Source: Isoetes taiwanensis (lineage: Eukaryota > Streptophyta > Lycopodiopsida > Isoetales > Isoetaceae). Taken from it: a stretch of DNA of 64,000 nucleotides. This document shows, piece by piece, positions 46,427 through 57,825 of the stretch. The position numbers were made by a program, and so were the translations under genes. Where the stretch lies: the NCBI GenBank assembly GCA_021234155.1, contig JAJEKV010000057.1, positions 4,929,821-4,993,820 on the forward strand, read 5' to 3'. Position 1 is the first letter of the stretch. Every line of letters starts with the position of its first letter. Below the pieces are notes generated by a model. That model worked only from the letters and a program-made list of their open reading frames with translations. It was not told the origin of the DNA and did not search any database.

Positions 46427-46929
46427 TTTAGAATGAACAGGACAGGGTGGCGCAGCTAGAGGCCATGAACAAGGTGAATAAGTACTCTGACAATTATCCA
46501 TGTGGTCTTAAGGAAACTTTTTAGATCCATGTGAAGTCCCTCATCCATTCACCAAGCTCCATTTATGTTAGCAGAAGATATGATCCAGCACATGCCATGG
46601 AGATTGTTCAGAGCATGATTAGTAATCCAGGTCAAATGCCTATGTCAGCGGATGTCTTACCTTGGGATACGATCTCGAACAAGCCTGCTGTGTGGACGAA
46701 CGTCGAGGAGTTATTATTAAATGATTTCGTCATCATCGACCGGCAACATTCCGTTGAGGCACAAAAGGCCCTCGTCAAGCAGGTAGAACAAACATGCCAA
46801 ATAATGTTCTATAATCACTATGCGTATAGGAGGTGTCGACTCCTGGATGCCAATACTTAACCTGCAGATATGGTTGAGATTAGTGCAACTTTAAATGAAA
46901 TGGGGAAGATATTTCTATACAAAAGATAA
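46427..46929 (+). pseudogene. ParB-like (DGQHR-type) region of the same element gene
   Basis: From QVAQLEAMNKVNKYS-like text onward, one frame (stop TAG at about 46522) holds RRYDPAHAMEIVQSMISNPG, then MPMSADVLPWDTI and DFVIIDRQHSVEAQKALVKQ. It continues in the same frame past a TAA (46858-46860) as VEISATLNEMGK. The layout (a helix that counts out the chain, a Met/Pro turn, and a strand then D-x-Q-H-x-x-hydrophobic-Ala) is that of the ParB/DGQHR nuclease-like fold, with D-R-Q-H-S in place of D-G-Q-H-R. ParB-like domains are common next to DNA methylases in phages and plasmids and are rare in plants. The assignment is by eye and needs a profile search. Confidence 0.4.
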
Positions 46930-46963
46930 TTAACTACATTAGGATGTTATCATTTTAATATTC

Positions 46964-47345
46964 AGGCGTGCTTTTAAATCAATTGAATTCATGCCAGGTG
47001 TGCTTTTAAATCAAAACAATTCACGCCAGACATGTTTTTAAATGAATTGAATTCACCCCTGAATTCACCCCTAGCTTGAATTCAATTGATTTAAAAGCAC
47101 ATCTAGCGTGAATTGCTTTCATTTAAAAGCACGCCTGGCATGAATTCAATTGATTTAAAAGCACGCCTGGCGCGAATTCAATTGATTTAAAAGCACGCCT
47201 GGCGTGAGTTCAATTGATTTAAAAGCATGCCCGTCGTGAATTCAATTGATTTAAAAGTATGCCTGGCGTGAATTGCTTTGTTTTAAAAGCACGCATTGCA
47301 TGAATTGCATTAGTAGCTTAATTCATTTCACGCCAGGCGTGCTTT
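46964..47345. repeat. Inverted tandem array of ~32-bp units with CACGCC/GGCGTG palindromes
   Basis: To the left (46964-47050) three units read GGCGTGCTTTTAAATCAATT-type. To the right (about 47077-47310) seven or eight units read AATTCAATTGATTTAAAAGC followed by ACGCCTGGCGTG. The two sets are mirror images around about 47060, so the array can form one long hairpin. Single units are also palindromic (CACGCCAGGCGTG at 47329-47341). Related words occur in intron 1 of the ParB-like gene (45664-45755) and near 60490-60560. Confidence 0.8.
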
Positions 47346-47430
47346 CTATGTTGACCAATTCAGTTCTATTCGAATCGCGCTCGGCGTGTTTCTGTTCTAT
47401 GATAATGATTCAATGTCTATACTATTGTAG

Positions 47431-48124
47431 TCTATACATGGAGCAACTGTGCCAAGCCCGTCAACAGTGGGTGGAATATGGCTGCCCATTACCCACCAGA
47501 CAGGGCGGGTCAAAGTCTGAGGCGTTCAAGCTGTTGGAGCGGACTCTGTCGCAGACAATTATACAGGAGAAGAAGAAGACTGCAAGAAAATCAAAGAAAA
47601 AAAGTGGTGATGACATTGGAGATCTTTCTGATAGTACATCTAGCAGGTCAGGTCCAACAGACTCGTATAAGATTGTCTTTTGTAAGGAGGCAGTATGGCT
47701 CAAGTGGAATGAATTCTAGGATGCTTGTGCACAAAAGAAGCTGCCAGATACTATGGGTAGGATGCCTCTTGTTGATGTAAGCATCTTTGACTTGAATGTG
47801 ACAGAGATGAGAAAGACTCAGGGGCTAGACGACGCTGAGACCATTTGGATTTTAGACCAGTGCCTGAAGAAGGAAGTCTTATACAAGAAGAGTGCTTTCA
47901 CTAAGGATAGGATGTCCTTCGTTGAGTGTTGTAGCCATGTGAAGGATGTACGTACAATGAAGTTAGCTGTAGAAGCTGAGTTACAAAGGCTATCGGGGGA
48001 TGTGGCATTATCTGAAATTGGATTGCTGGACAAATACAAGGTCAGTAATGATGACATCAAGAAGTTTGTATTCTGGTCAAAGGACTTCCTAAAGAATTGG
48101 AAGGCTAAAAATGCAAAACGTTAA
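47431..48124 (+). pseudogene. Middle part of the same element gene (lysine-rich linker and helical region)
   Basis: A possible acceptor (ATTGTAG, 47424-47430) precedes coding-like text: CQARQQWVEYGCPLPTRQGG, then a Lys-rich stretch EKKKTARKSKKKSG. After TAG 47717-47719 the same frame goes on for 135 more codons to TAA 48122-48124 (FDLNVTEMRKTQGLDDAETI, then FVECCSHVKDVRTMKLAVEA and DDIKKFVFWSKDFLKNW). It is mainly alpha-helical and charged. I recognise no family; its place between the ParB-like and methylase-like parts and its single stop suggest it belongs to the same gene. Confidence 0.5.
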
Positions 48125-48169
48125 AGAGACTCTACCCCCTAAGGTACTGCCGAGTTGAGAAGAAAAGTG

Positions 48170-48451
48170 GCCCTTGTGAAGAAGATTAACTGGAGAAGAA
48201 GACATTGTCCAGTATTCAGTCTCCATTGGGTACAAAGATCTCTTGCCAGAACCAATTACTTCCCTTAGAAACATATCACCTGTGTGTTGGATAGCAGGGG
48301 TGGGAGAGGAGATATGGGCATGAACCAGAAGGACTAAAACATCTTCTTTACCAGCTGTATAGGATTGACAACTGAGAGGTCCTTTACTATTGTCATCGTT
48401 TGTCCTTCAGGTGACTCACATCTGCATGCACTATCCACTGCTCATGATCCG
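48170..48451 (+). pseudogene. Decayed coding text up to the LTR element insertion point
   Basis: Short open pieces in two frames look coding-like: EDIVQYSVSIGYKDLLPEP, then PVCWIAGVGEEIW, then in another frame FTIVIVCPSGDSHLHALSTA. The last piece ends at the left edge of the LTR element. The sequence resuming at the right edge (SHLECLKVIREGC) is similar in style. I infer, weakly, that this is the beginning of the methylase domain. No clear catalytic (D/N)-P-P-(Y/W) was found. Confidence 0.3.
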
Positions 48452-50158
48452 TGTGACGCCCCCACTGCGATACTGATTGCCCCTCACCGATACAAACAGA
48501 GTTCATCCCCATACCAGCTCCATGCTAATCTGGGGCCCTCTGACGCGGACACCGCGAACCGTGGACGGGGTTCCAAAGTGGGAAGAGTGGAAGGGTCATT
48601 GCACCCCGCCTCCCTCGGGGCCTACCTAGCTGCGAAGCGTAAACATACATGTCGTATAGCACATACATCAACATCATATGACCATCACGAAGGATGGTCC
48701 TCCACATATATCTGATAGACAAAGATCAAAGACATCACATAGGGAATCCTACCCAAGGCTGGACTCAAAGGGATGACCGACGGCTTGGGTCTCCAGAGTT
48801 CATTGCGCATGTAATTCATGGCAATGGATTTGGTCGGGCATAAGAACATGGCCTAGGGTTGTCCACTCCATCCGCCCCTCCTTGCACACTTTGCGAGTAG
48901 GTTGAAAAGTGTTGGGACTCGATCAGAGGCCCACGGATGCATAGCCAAGGGGCTATATCCACGGGTTACATCTCCCGGGCCCGATGGGGGGTGTAGGGAT
49001 TTCTCCCTCCGGATATCTACGATGCCGACTCAAGGTGACTAGAGGGCCCCGCCTCGTGATCGGGACTTGAACTCAATGGAAGGTCATATTCACCACCCAT
49101 TAGTGCCGAGCCCATGCCTTGCCCACACGCAGCTGGCAAGCCATTAGACCTAGTCACAAAGGACCCCGCAGTCTTTACACACCGAGGGGTCGCTCAAGAG
49201 TCGGAGAACATGAACCTCCTTATAAGCCCGGTCGCCCCTTCACCCACAACCTGTGTGGCTCTTGTGCACATGTGCAGCATCTACAAGCAGGTGCTAGAGA
49301 GGCTACTCTAGGAGCATCAACTACAAAGCTTTAGGTCTCTACCCCCTTCCCAATACAAGGAGTTCACAGAGATACATCATCCATATACATCACTTAAGAA
49401 CTAAAGAACAAGATCTAATCTATATCATAGAGTTAGGTTCTTTAGTTAGAATCGCTATCTAGAGTTCTAGAGGGCTGCTATGAGCAATCTAATAGGCTAA
49501 ACCTATTGATTCAATGCCTAAAATAGGGTTTAGACTATCTAATTGGCCAAATACGATCCTTGGGGGCTCCTCGACTGAGCTCGACCATCCTTCCAAACGC
49601 CGAATCTCGAGGAACTAAGGATGCAATTCTCCTGTGCAGAAGTTCTGATGGGATTGGTTTTCGCTGAGGCACCAAAAGCAGGAGTTCTAAAGCCCTAAAA
49701 TCGAAAATTAGGTTAGTTAGGGTTTCCAACCCTATATAGACAAGGGGTGGCTAGGGTTTCCAATTATCCCTTTTGGCATGTGGGATAATTGGGAAAAAAG
49801 GGCCCACTTGCCTTTAAGGGCTAGGTGGCCAAATGTGCCCACATGGAAATGTGTGCACCCAAATGTGCTCACATGGAAATGTGTGCACATTAATGAATGT
49901 GTACATTGGAAAATGTGCACATTAATTGCACCTATGGGTATGGCCCACTTGGCATCAAGTGGCCACATGGAAATGTGTGCCCACATTAATGTGTACATTG
50001 GAAAATGTGCACATTAATACTAATGCACATTCTTAGCAAGTTGCCCCTAGGGGCTACCCACTTGGCTACACGTTGGCGTATCGCCACCGTGGGTGGCGTG
50101 TATCGCGTGACGTGGCAAAGCAATATACGCCCCGAGCGATATCGCGCCGAACGCCACA
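48452..50158 (-). repeat. 3' LTR of the LARD-like element (1707 bp)
   Basis: It matches 57826-59515 along its length, for example at CGTAAACATACATGTCG, GGTCATATTCACCACC and TAGGCTAAACCTATTGATTC. Near its transcription-distal end it contains repeated ACATGGAAATGTGTGC words (49840-49985). It begins on the minus strand with TGTGGCGTTCGGCG right after the purine tract. Confidence 0.8.
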
Positions 50159-50212
50159 TTCTCCCCACCTTGAAATGATGTTGTCTCAAAAGATCGTGGT
50201 TCTCCCCACCTT
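50159..50212 (-). other. Polypurine tract, duplicated
   Basis: On the minus strand AAGGTGGGGAGAA lies directly before the 3' LTR start TGTGGCG. The same 13 bases are repeated about 41 bp upstream. This is the primer site for plus-strand synthesis in LTR retrotransposons and fixes the element's direction. Confidence 0.75.
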
Positions 50213-50229
50213 GAATCTTCCTAACCCGC

Positions 50230-50775
50230 AATCAACCCGATGCATACGATATACTACTATAATACTTTTACACATTTATTACGATTACCTTAAGATAATA
50301 TTTTTAAATCATTATTACGCCATTACATTATCAAATAAGTTGTCAATTCGTAACTTCTATTAAAATAAGGTACTTATTAGTTTCTATTATCACAACATTT
50401 AGTTTATCACAATTTAACACTTTCATATACAATTATTATTTAAGGTACTCTAACACATTCCAACAAAATTTGTGTTGCAGGTCTTCGCACCTTAAAATCC
50501 TGCATTAATTTTACAATATCTATAATTACATACTTACTATCTTAATTATTAGAATTACTCTAAGGTAATGTTTAAGACATTACTATTTCGTTATCCTATT
50601 AACTTATCACATCATAACTTAATCCACGCAAGGTAATTATTAACCTTACTTAATACAACATTTAAGTTTATCAAAGTTTATCAATTTCATACAAAATTTA
50701 CACTTCTAAGGTACCCTTCATCCCTTGCAACACATTATAACAAAATTTGTGTTGCAAGCCTTCGTAGTTCGACCT
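50230..50775. repeat. Diverged ~270-bp duplication inside the LARD-like element
   Basis: AACAAAATTTGTGTTGCAGG at about 50463 recurs as AACAAAATTTGTGTTGCAAG at about 50735, with AT-rich sequence of similar order (CTTAAGATAATATTTTTA... and CTCTAAGGTAATGTTTAAG...) before each. No coding content. Confidence 0.45.
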
Positions 50776-53700
50776 CCTTGCCCTCCGGAGCGCTCTATTG
50801 GCCTGCAGGTCGACCTACCTATTACTAATTATTACAAAAAAATTTTGGTTATATGGTGACCACCCCACCTATCTACATGGATGCATGGCTAATCTCCCGG
50901 CGTAGGAAGAGGGTGGATCTTCCATTATGGCCGTGGAGACAGCGCCTATATGCCTATATGCCGCTCATGCCTACACCTCTAGTTGCCCAGCGTGGAGGAT
51001 ATCCTTCCCGCGTGGGGGGCGTGAAGGATAGATTCCTCCTATCAAAGCATATATGGGGCTAAAGGTGCCTTTCCTATCAATGCATTCCTCAATGACCTCC
51101 TTTTTCTCGAGGTCGCTCTACTTCGTGGGGACAGTAGACTTTCTAATCTACCTTCCACTCGTCCAAGCGGAAACGCGGTCATGCCTACATTGACATTTAC
51201 ACCACGCCCTAGAGATCACCGTAGTGGTCTCATCATCGGTAACAACGCATGCAATCCATACCAAGCATAGGTTGCATGCGCAGATTAATCTTAACTACAC
51301 ATAGAATTAATCTACACAAATTCCATATGCCCGTTTTTTTTTTTGGCTCCCTTAATGCATGTGATTAACATAATTACCCTAAGGTAATATTTATGAATTA
51401 ACATTATCATATTATCGGATACATTACTTCCGATAGTACCATTATATTTACTCTAATCTTTGCAATATTTAACGACTTTTAGATCGCAATTATTTAAACA
51501 ATAACCCTGATTTAGACCTATTGTATTATAGACAGGGTTTTAATTATCATACACAAGAATTAGATGTGCTTCTTATTCTCTTCCTTGGGTCCTGCATTAC
51601 CCTTGGAAGTATATCCCTAAGATGCACTTAAGTATATCCGAATTCTATTTTCTATTTATATTTATAAGGACCTATAGCTATCCTTGGAAGGAATTGCATC
51701 CTTGCGAAGGATTAATTAACATGCTACTTCACATTATCGTTGTTATTTAACTTATTTCCCTATGATACATATCATTACAACAATTTCTATGCAGTTATTA
51801 GGGTCTATATTTAACTTATCAATAAGACACATTAAAGCTTATAATACATGCGCATACCTTACCTAAGGCTAGAACGCATCCACTCATTGAGCCGGCGTCG
51901 AGTAGTTTGGAGGTGACTTGGTCGTTCATTGCTCCCATAGTTTTGCTCCACTTCGTTGGTGTAGATCACTACTACGCCGGGTCAGACGTTGAAGGCCTCT
52001 GAGCTATCTATCTATCTATCTTACGCTCTATTCGCCGGCCATTGCGGAGTGAACTCTATTCTGAATGGTCGGTCAATTCGGTTGCAAAGTCACGTTCAAT
52101 CATAAAATTGAGCCCTCCCACTTTCTTCGAAAAGAAAATGGTCCTGCACCCCTTCAATGACATTGCACACAACGTCATATCTATTCTCTCCCCTTAAGAG
52201 GTTATACGCTTCTTACTTAGCGCATTAAGTTACTAGCCTTAGCTAACATATATAACCATCTAAGATGGATGCACATATTATGTTATCATTTATTTCAATA
52301 TAGTTATGGGTTATCTACTTAGTTAGAACGATTCTAAACCACAAGGTTTTGTCATGACGACAATTCCTTTTGTCTCAAAAGACTATTTGATTACTATAAT
52401 TCTTATTTTAGATGTACCTTGCATGTACTATTATTTTATTATTCTAGAGATTCCCCCTTTCTTAGTTATTTAAACTCTTGGAATATTCCTACCAATCGAA
52501 TTGATGTCATCGTAACAAGTTGGCCGGACTTGTTAGATTACTTCTTTTCTTTTAGGTTGGATTATTCTTTGGAGATACTAGATTTATACATGGTCCACAA
52601 TTATCCTAGTAATGATTCCTTCTTAGTGAGGAGATCAATCTCACCAAGTGGTTTCAATACATTGGATGTCTGTTAACAATCGTGTATAATTATAGTTACT
52701 CCTAGGCATTTCCTTCCCAATTGGGCAATCCTTTCAACGAGAATATCCGGAATTGCCTTCTAATCCCAATATGGATGTTACCATCCATACATTTAACCTA
52801 CTAGGCCCCATGGCCTTAGATCTTTGAGCTTGCTAGAAGCTCATCCGCTCGTTTACCGCTTGAAGGAGCAAGGTAACGTTCTTCCGAAGTAATTTCGATA
52901 CCGGTCTCCTTGACAGTGGCTCCTCTTTGATGTAGAGGTTGACTTTGTTCGCTAGAAGCCTCTTATTGCTGGTGGCTTGATGGTGTAGTTGATCATTTGA
53001 ATCTTGCATGCCGCTTTTCAAATGCCTGAAAGTGGCACTGTTGAAAGAGATCTTTCATCTTGAACTCTTTGTCTTGGCAGCTAAAGGATGACTCTGTATC
53101 CGATATTGTTTCTTCGACTCCATCGATGTCTCATACGTCGAGTCCTCTTGTCGTTATCGTGTTGCAGAAGAGTGTTGGCGATGTTGATTGCTTCACCCCC
53201 GAAACTTGCATGACATCTCTTCCTTTGATGCGTTACGCTATGGGAGGAAGGAATAACAAGGGAACTATACATGCAAATATATAGCTCATATAATTACAAT
53301 TACTACTAGAGCTATTAGGTCTCCCTTTGTGCCTCCCTTGAGTTGGACACCTACTCCTTGGCAATGTCATCGGTGTTCCTCGGTGCAATGGTGTTGACGA
53401 TCTATATCCTCCTATTTTGCACGGGTACGCACTCAGGGGTAACTTGTTGATATACTTGGGCCCTCCGATGTTTGTCGGCTATGGCACAACCGCTTTGCAT
53501 CACATTCTAACTAAGGTGTGCTTGTCGTTGATGCCGACATTTCGATGCGCTTCTTGATCACGTTCTCGGGCAATAATTGTTCCCCCTTCATGATACTTGA
53601 AGCTATTTGAAGGCGTCTCTTGAGGTAATGTCTTGGCGATTCCTTTGGCTATACTCCTCACGGGTTGTTCTCTTCTGCCGGTTGTTCTTTGAATCGTTCA

Positions 53701-56700
53701 TCCTTGGGTTCACCAAGTTGCATGCAAGGCAGCGTGCAAGTCATCGGCTTTCGCCTCACCTAGTTGGTTCTCCATCGAGCTTCCAAACTTCTTCGTTTGA
53801 TCCCCTCGATCACTGGCGGGCGTTGTCACGTTCCACGGTGCTATGCCGTCTTCTTGTCTTGAGGTACCCTCCGGTGACTTTGATTGTGCTCGTCGGTTTT
53901 GATCCTCCTTTGCCTCACGGGAAGCTTCGTGGAAGAAGTCGGTTGCTAGCACTTCTCCATCTTTCAGTTCGACCTTTGTCCTTCTATGCATTTCGGTCTC
54001 TTTGGCAAGTAAGGCATCATGACTCTCCTCCACGATGGTTCGTTTGTCGGGATGATGGATCCTTATCTCTGCTGGCTTGACCCTTGCATTGAAGAAGTAC
54101 ACTGCGCCTTAGATATACTCTTGTCGTTGAATAGCACGGCTATTATCTTGAACTCTCTTTTTAGCGAAGGTGCTTCAGATTGCTATCCTTGTCGTTAAGG
54201 CGTCGAATGCTTCTACCTTGGGCGTTTGGCGTGCCACATGTCGGAGATATGGTCGGCTTCTTCTCTTCTAATTCTTGGTAGGAGTATCGGCCGAAGCCAG
54301 TCACCTAGTTGTTGAAGGCATGTCTCCTCATCGGCGGTGCCTTTCGTAAGTGCATCTCCATCTAATACACGTGTCATAGCGCATCACCCTATATTGCCAC
54401 AAGGTGGGATTATGGTCGTCGAGATGTTGCCTTCTTAGTTGGCTCGTTGATGTCGGGGTGTTCCTCCTTCCATTGTTGAGGCCACTCATGTCATAAGTTA
54501 GTCAAGTGCTGCCCCTTTGCTACAAGAGGTAGTGTTTATACGGCGATGTCACGGTGCCGTTGATGATCCCCACATGATCGGCGTTGTCTCTTATCCTGAC
54601 ATTGTGCTGGACGAGCGGTCTTCTACTTGAGGGCACTTCCCGAAGTGTTTGGAGTTGAAGGTTTGCTTGGGCTCTGGGCGTTTCTCCCTCGTACTTGCTC
54701 TTCCATTTTGATCTTGGGCTATGGTTGTGCTTCCTTGTTTCCTCCTTTGGTAGTCGAAGTGAAGGAGCTTCCTGATCTAAGCGCTAAATCTTTAAAACAT
54801 GACTCTAAACCCATGTTTCTCCACTATATATGTGGACATCCTAGATATACAATAGACATGTACGCATTTACATTGGGATTTTAATTCATCCACTTTTGCA
54901 AAACAACTACGAAGATCTACCTAATTATTTATACTCCTTTAGGTTTCCCTTCCTCGATGCGTTTGATCCGCCGGTTTTCTTTGCATCTTCTTCGTTACGG
55001 TTGACTCAGGGATTCCTTGAGATCTTTGCTACTATTGTTGAGCTTTATGTACGATCGGGCTGATCACCTCAAGTTGCGAAGAGTGTTCGTCGATGTGATC
55101 CCTTGAAAAAGCTGCTCCTCCTTATTGTGTAAGTTCGTCGCGAGGAGTGCGGTGACCGCTCACGTCCCTACATGCGGTGTGTCGTTGCAAGATTGCTGAT
55201 TTTGCGGTGCCATTGATCGAGCTTGAGTAGGGTCACTGGCTGTTGCGATCGGGCATTCTTGAATATCTTGAAGCTCGAGATCGTGGTCGATGCGGCGGTG
55301 TTGTCATTCCTCCGCATGTTGAATTTAGAGTCGACTCACATTTGCTTGGGCTTTGCTTCATTCGAGGTGGCTCTCATGTGCACGGAAGTGTGGTCATCTC
55401 CCTTGCCCCTACCATGGCTCCTTACGGTGCCTTTTGCGTGATTTGTACACCTCTTTGGCTAGGTCGTCTCCTCCGTCCTTTGGGTCCTCACCATTCGAGT
55501 CTCGCCTCCTTGGGCGGCGTAGTAAAGCCGTCCTTCCTTTGGTTTCTAGGTGTTCACGGGTCCGAATTCTGTGAGCGAGAATATTCTCCTCCTTGATCTT
55601 GCCCCTAGTGCTGATATAGGCCTTCAAGTTGGAGATGTTCCTTCACGATATCGTCTCCTCCCCTCATGGTCTCCTACTTTTTGGAGCGGATGAAAGTTCT
55701 TCTGGCATTTGGTGCAAGGGGCTGGAAGCTTCGTCTTGATTAGCCTTAGGTGCTTTGTTGTTGCTTAGCTTGGTTGCTTCTTTTGGCGGCGTTGCATGAC
55801 ATTAAGCTTGAGTTCTTTGGGCTGCAAAGGTGGTGGTGGTCTTCCCTGCGGTTTCTATCGGCTCTGTGTCACCATGACTTCTCTCCTCGGCGGAAGATTA
55901 TGCCCTCGGCTCTAGCTTCGTGATGCTACTTAGCGGCATCGATGTCTAACGTCTTCCTGCACACGTATTTTTGTTGTCTCGCGTTCTTCCATTTGAAACT
56001 CATGTGCGTCGAGTTGGTGAAGGCGTTGAGATCCTCTTTTCGATGTGAGCTCGTGGGCGTGGTGGCAGGAGGTTGACATCTAGAACATTCTTGGTGCCGT
56101 TGGTTACCAATATTCTTCCCATTTGATGGAGATTGATGATAGGTCGGTGGTGTCTGTTCTACTCGTTTGTCGGTTGAGGTGTTTGTCGTTGTGCTTCCCC
56201 TCTTGGGTCTGCCTTTTCGGTCTCCTCTCCTTATCTGTTTGTGCATGCATTTTGGGACCTTGATGTCTTCAAGAAGTTAAGCCCTTAGCTCGTCTGTGGC
56301 TCTGGCCGGATCGCCCTTGAAAGCAGCGCTTCGTGTATCCTAGAGTCTAAGAGTCTACTTGAAGGGCTCTCCTACCATAATCTGGGCTCTATAAGCAAGC
56401 AAGATGGCTCGGCAGCATTACTAGAGACATATCTATAATTTACAAGTCTATGGACATTAGGGCGTGTGGTATGGCATGACATAAGGGTTGTTTTGCAAAG
56501 CCCTCATGGTGTTTGAGGTATACTCTAAGGTCCTAGCAAAGTTGGTTTGGGGGTCCAATCTCTACACATGGAATGACTTGGGCAGCTCTAGGCTCTAGCT
56601 CCTTTCTAGGTATCGGCAATAGGGAGTGTCAATGTGGCTGGCTATATAAGTCAAACTCTATTAGAAGGACCTGAGAATTAGGTCAAGGTTTATGCCTTTG

Positions 56701-57059
56701 GCTCGGCGAGAGGTGGTGTACCAGCAGTTGGACTTGGGTTGCTATGCTAAGGTCTAGATGACTATAACAAAGGGGTGTTCTGAGCACTTCTACCTAGGAG
56801 TAAGGCATCAGCTTGAGCGAGAGATGAATACTTGCGAGCTACTAATGGGGTATGCTTCTATCTACAAACAAACTACGGTTTGGGGAAAGCAATTCAAGGG
56901 TTTGAGCAATTTTGGTCATTTTGAGATGGGGTTTGACATTTCTATCTAATTTGAGGTCATAAATGGATTCTAGGCTGTCTAACGGTCCTAACCCAACAAA
57001 TTTCAGGCGATTTGGAGCTACGTAGCTCAAGTTATGGAGGTTCAAAATTTGGAGGTCTC

Positions 57060-57655
57060 ACGCGTTGCCTTGGACCGATTTTGAGAATGTAGAAATCTGT
57101 CTGGCGACGTGTGAGACATGGGTCCTAATTGGGCTAGGCTTACTCAATTTAAGTGATCTAAGGCTGTAATTCCACTAAACTCATTGAGTTAGGCAGAATT
57201 GACCCCTTACTTGGTCGATTTGGAGCTGTTTTGGGCATTTTTGGGCATGGTCTCACATGTTGCGCCCAGCCCGAAATTCCCTATGGGTGGGAGGTTCAAT
57301 TCCCGCTACTGTGGGAATTCTTTTAAGATGAGGTTTAAATAGATTAGAAAGCTGATCTAGCTAATTCCTAGGCTGAAATTCGAATTACTAAGTTACCGTT
57401 CTAAATTTTTTTGACTTTTTAAGCTGTTTTCAGGTCAATGTCTCACACGTTGCGCCCAGACAGGTTTCTACATTCCTATTTGGCTGACTTTTTAAGCTGT
57501 TTTCAGATCAATGTCTCACACGTTGCGCCCAGACAGGTTTCTACATTTTAGAAATCGGCTCTGGTGCGACGTGTGAGACCATCCTATTTGGCTCACTAAT
57601 TTAAAATCGGCTCTGGCGCGACGTGTGAGACCATCCTATTTGGCTCACTAATTTT
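57060..57655. repeat. Direct and inverted repeats near the element's 5' leader
   Basis: TCTCACACGTTGCGCCCAGA occurs near 57440 and 57513, and close relatives lie at 57058 and 57251. The complementary form CGACGTGTGAGAC occurs near 57106, 57568 and 57618. Several forms end in AGGTTTCTACAT. The repeats lie just inside the 5' LTR on the minus strand, so they would be in the RNA leader and could pair with each other. Confidence 0.65.
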
Positions 57656-57812
57656 TTTCTTTAACTGCTACTAATTCACTTTAACTGTTGCTAGCTTAGC
57701 ATATACTACAAAAATGAGAAAAAATTTCCCATTTCTCGAGGTTTGAGGATCCTATCAAGTTAGTACTCTTTGGGAGCATGGTGGTGCTTTGCTCTTGGTC
57801 TCCAAGAACATT

Positions 57813-57825
57813 GCTCGATACCCTT
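57813..57825 (-). other. Primer-binding site, tRNA-iMet-like
   Basis: Two bases inside the right-hand LTR, the minus strand reads GGGTATCGAGC. That differs from the common plant site TGGTATCAGAGC by one substitution and one missing base. The position is as expected for a PBS. Confidence 0.6.

Noticed and set aside
49778..50017. Open frame in the LTR with repeated MWKCVH/MCPHGN-type text
   Set aside because: It is produced by the ACATGGAAATGTGTGC repeats of the LTR and is shared by both LTR copies as non-coding sequence.
53607..54102. Long open frames on both strands (157 and 130 codons) inside the LARD-like element
   Set aside because: They overlap on opposite strands in CT/GA-biased sequence, show no domain, and are explained by composition. 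The minus one could be a gag remnant but nothing supports it.
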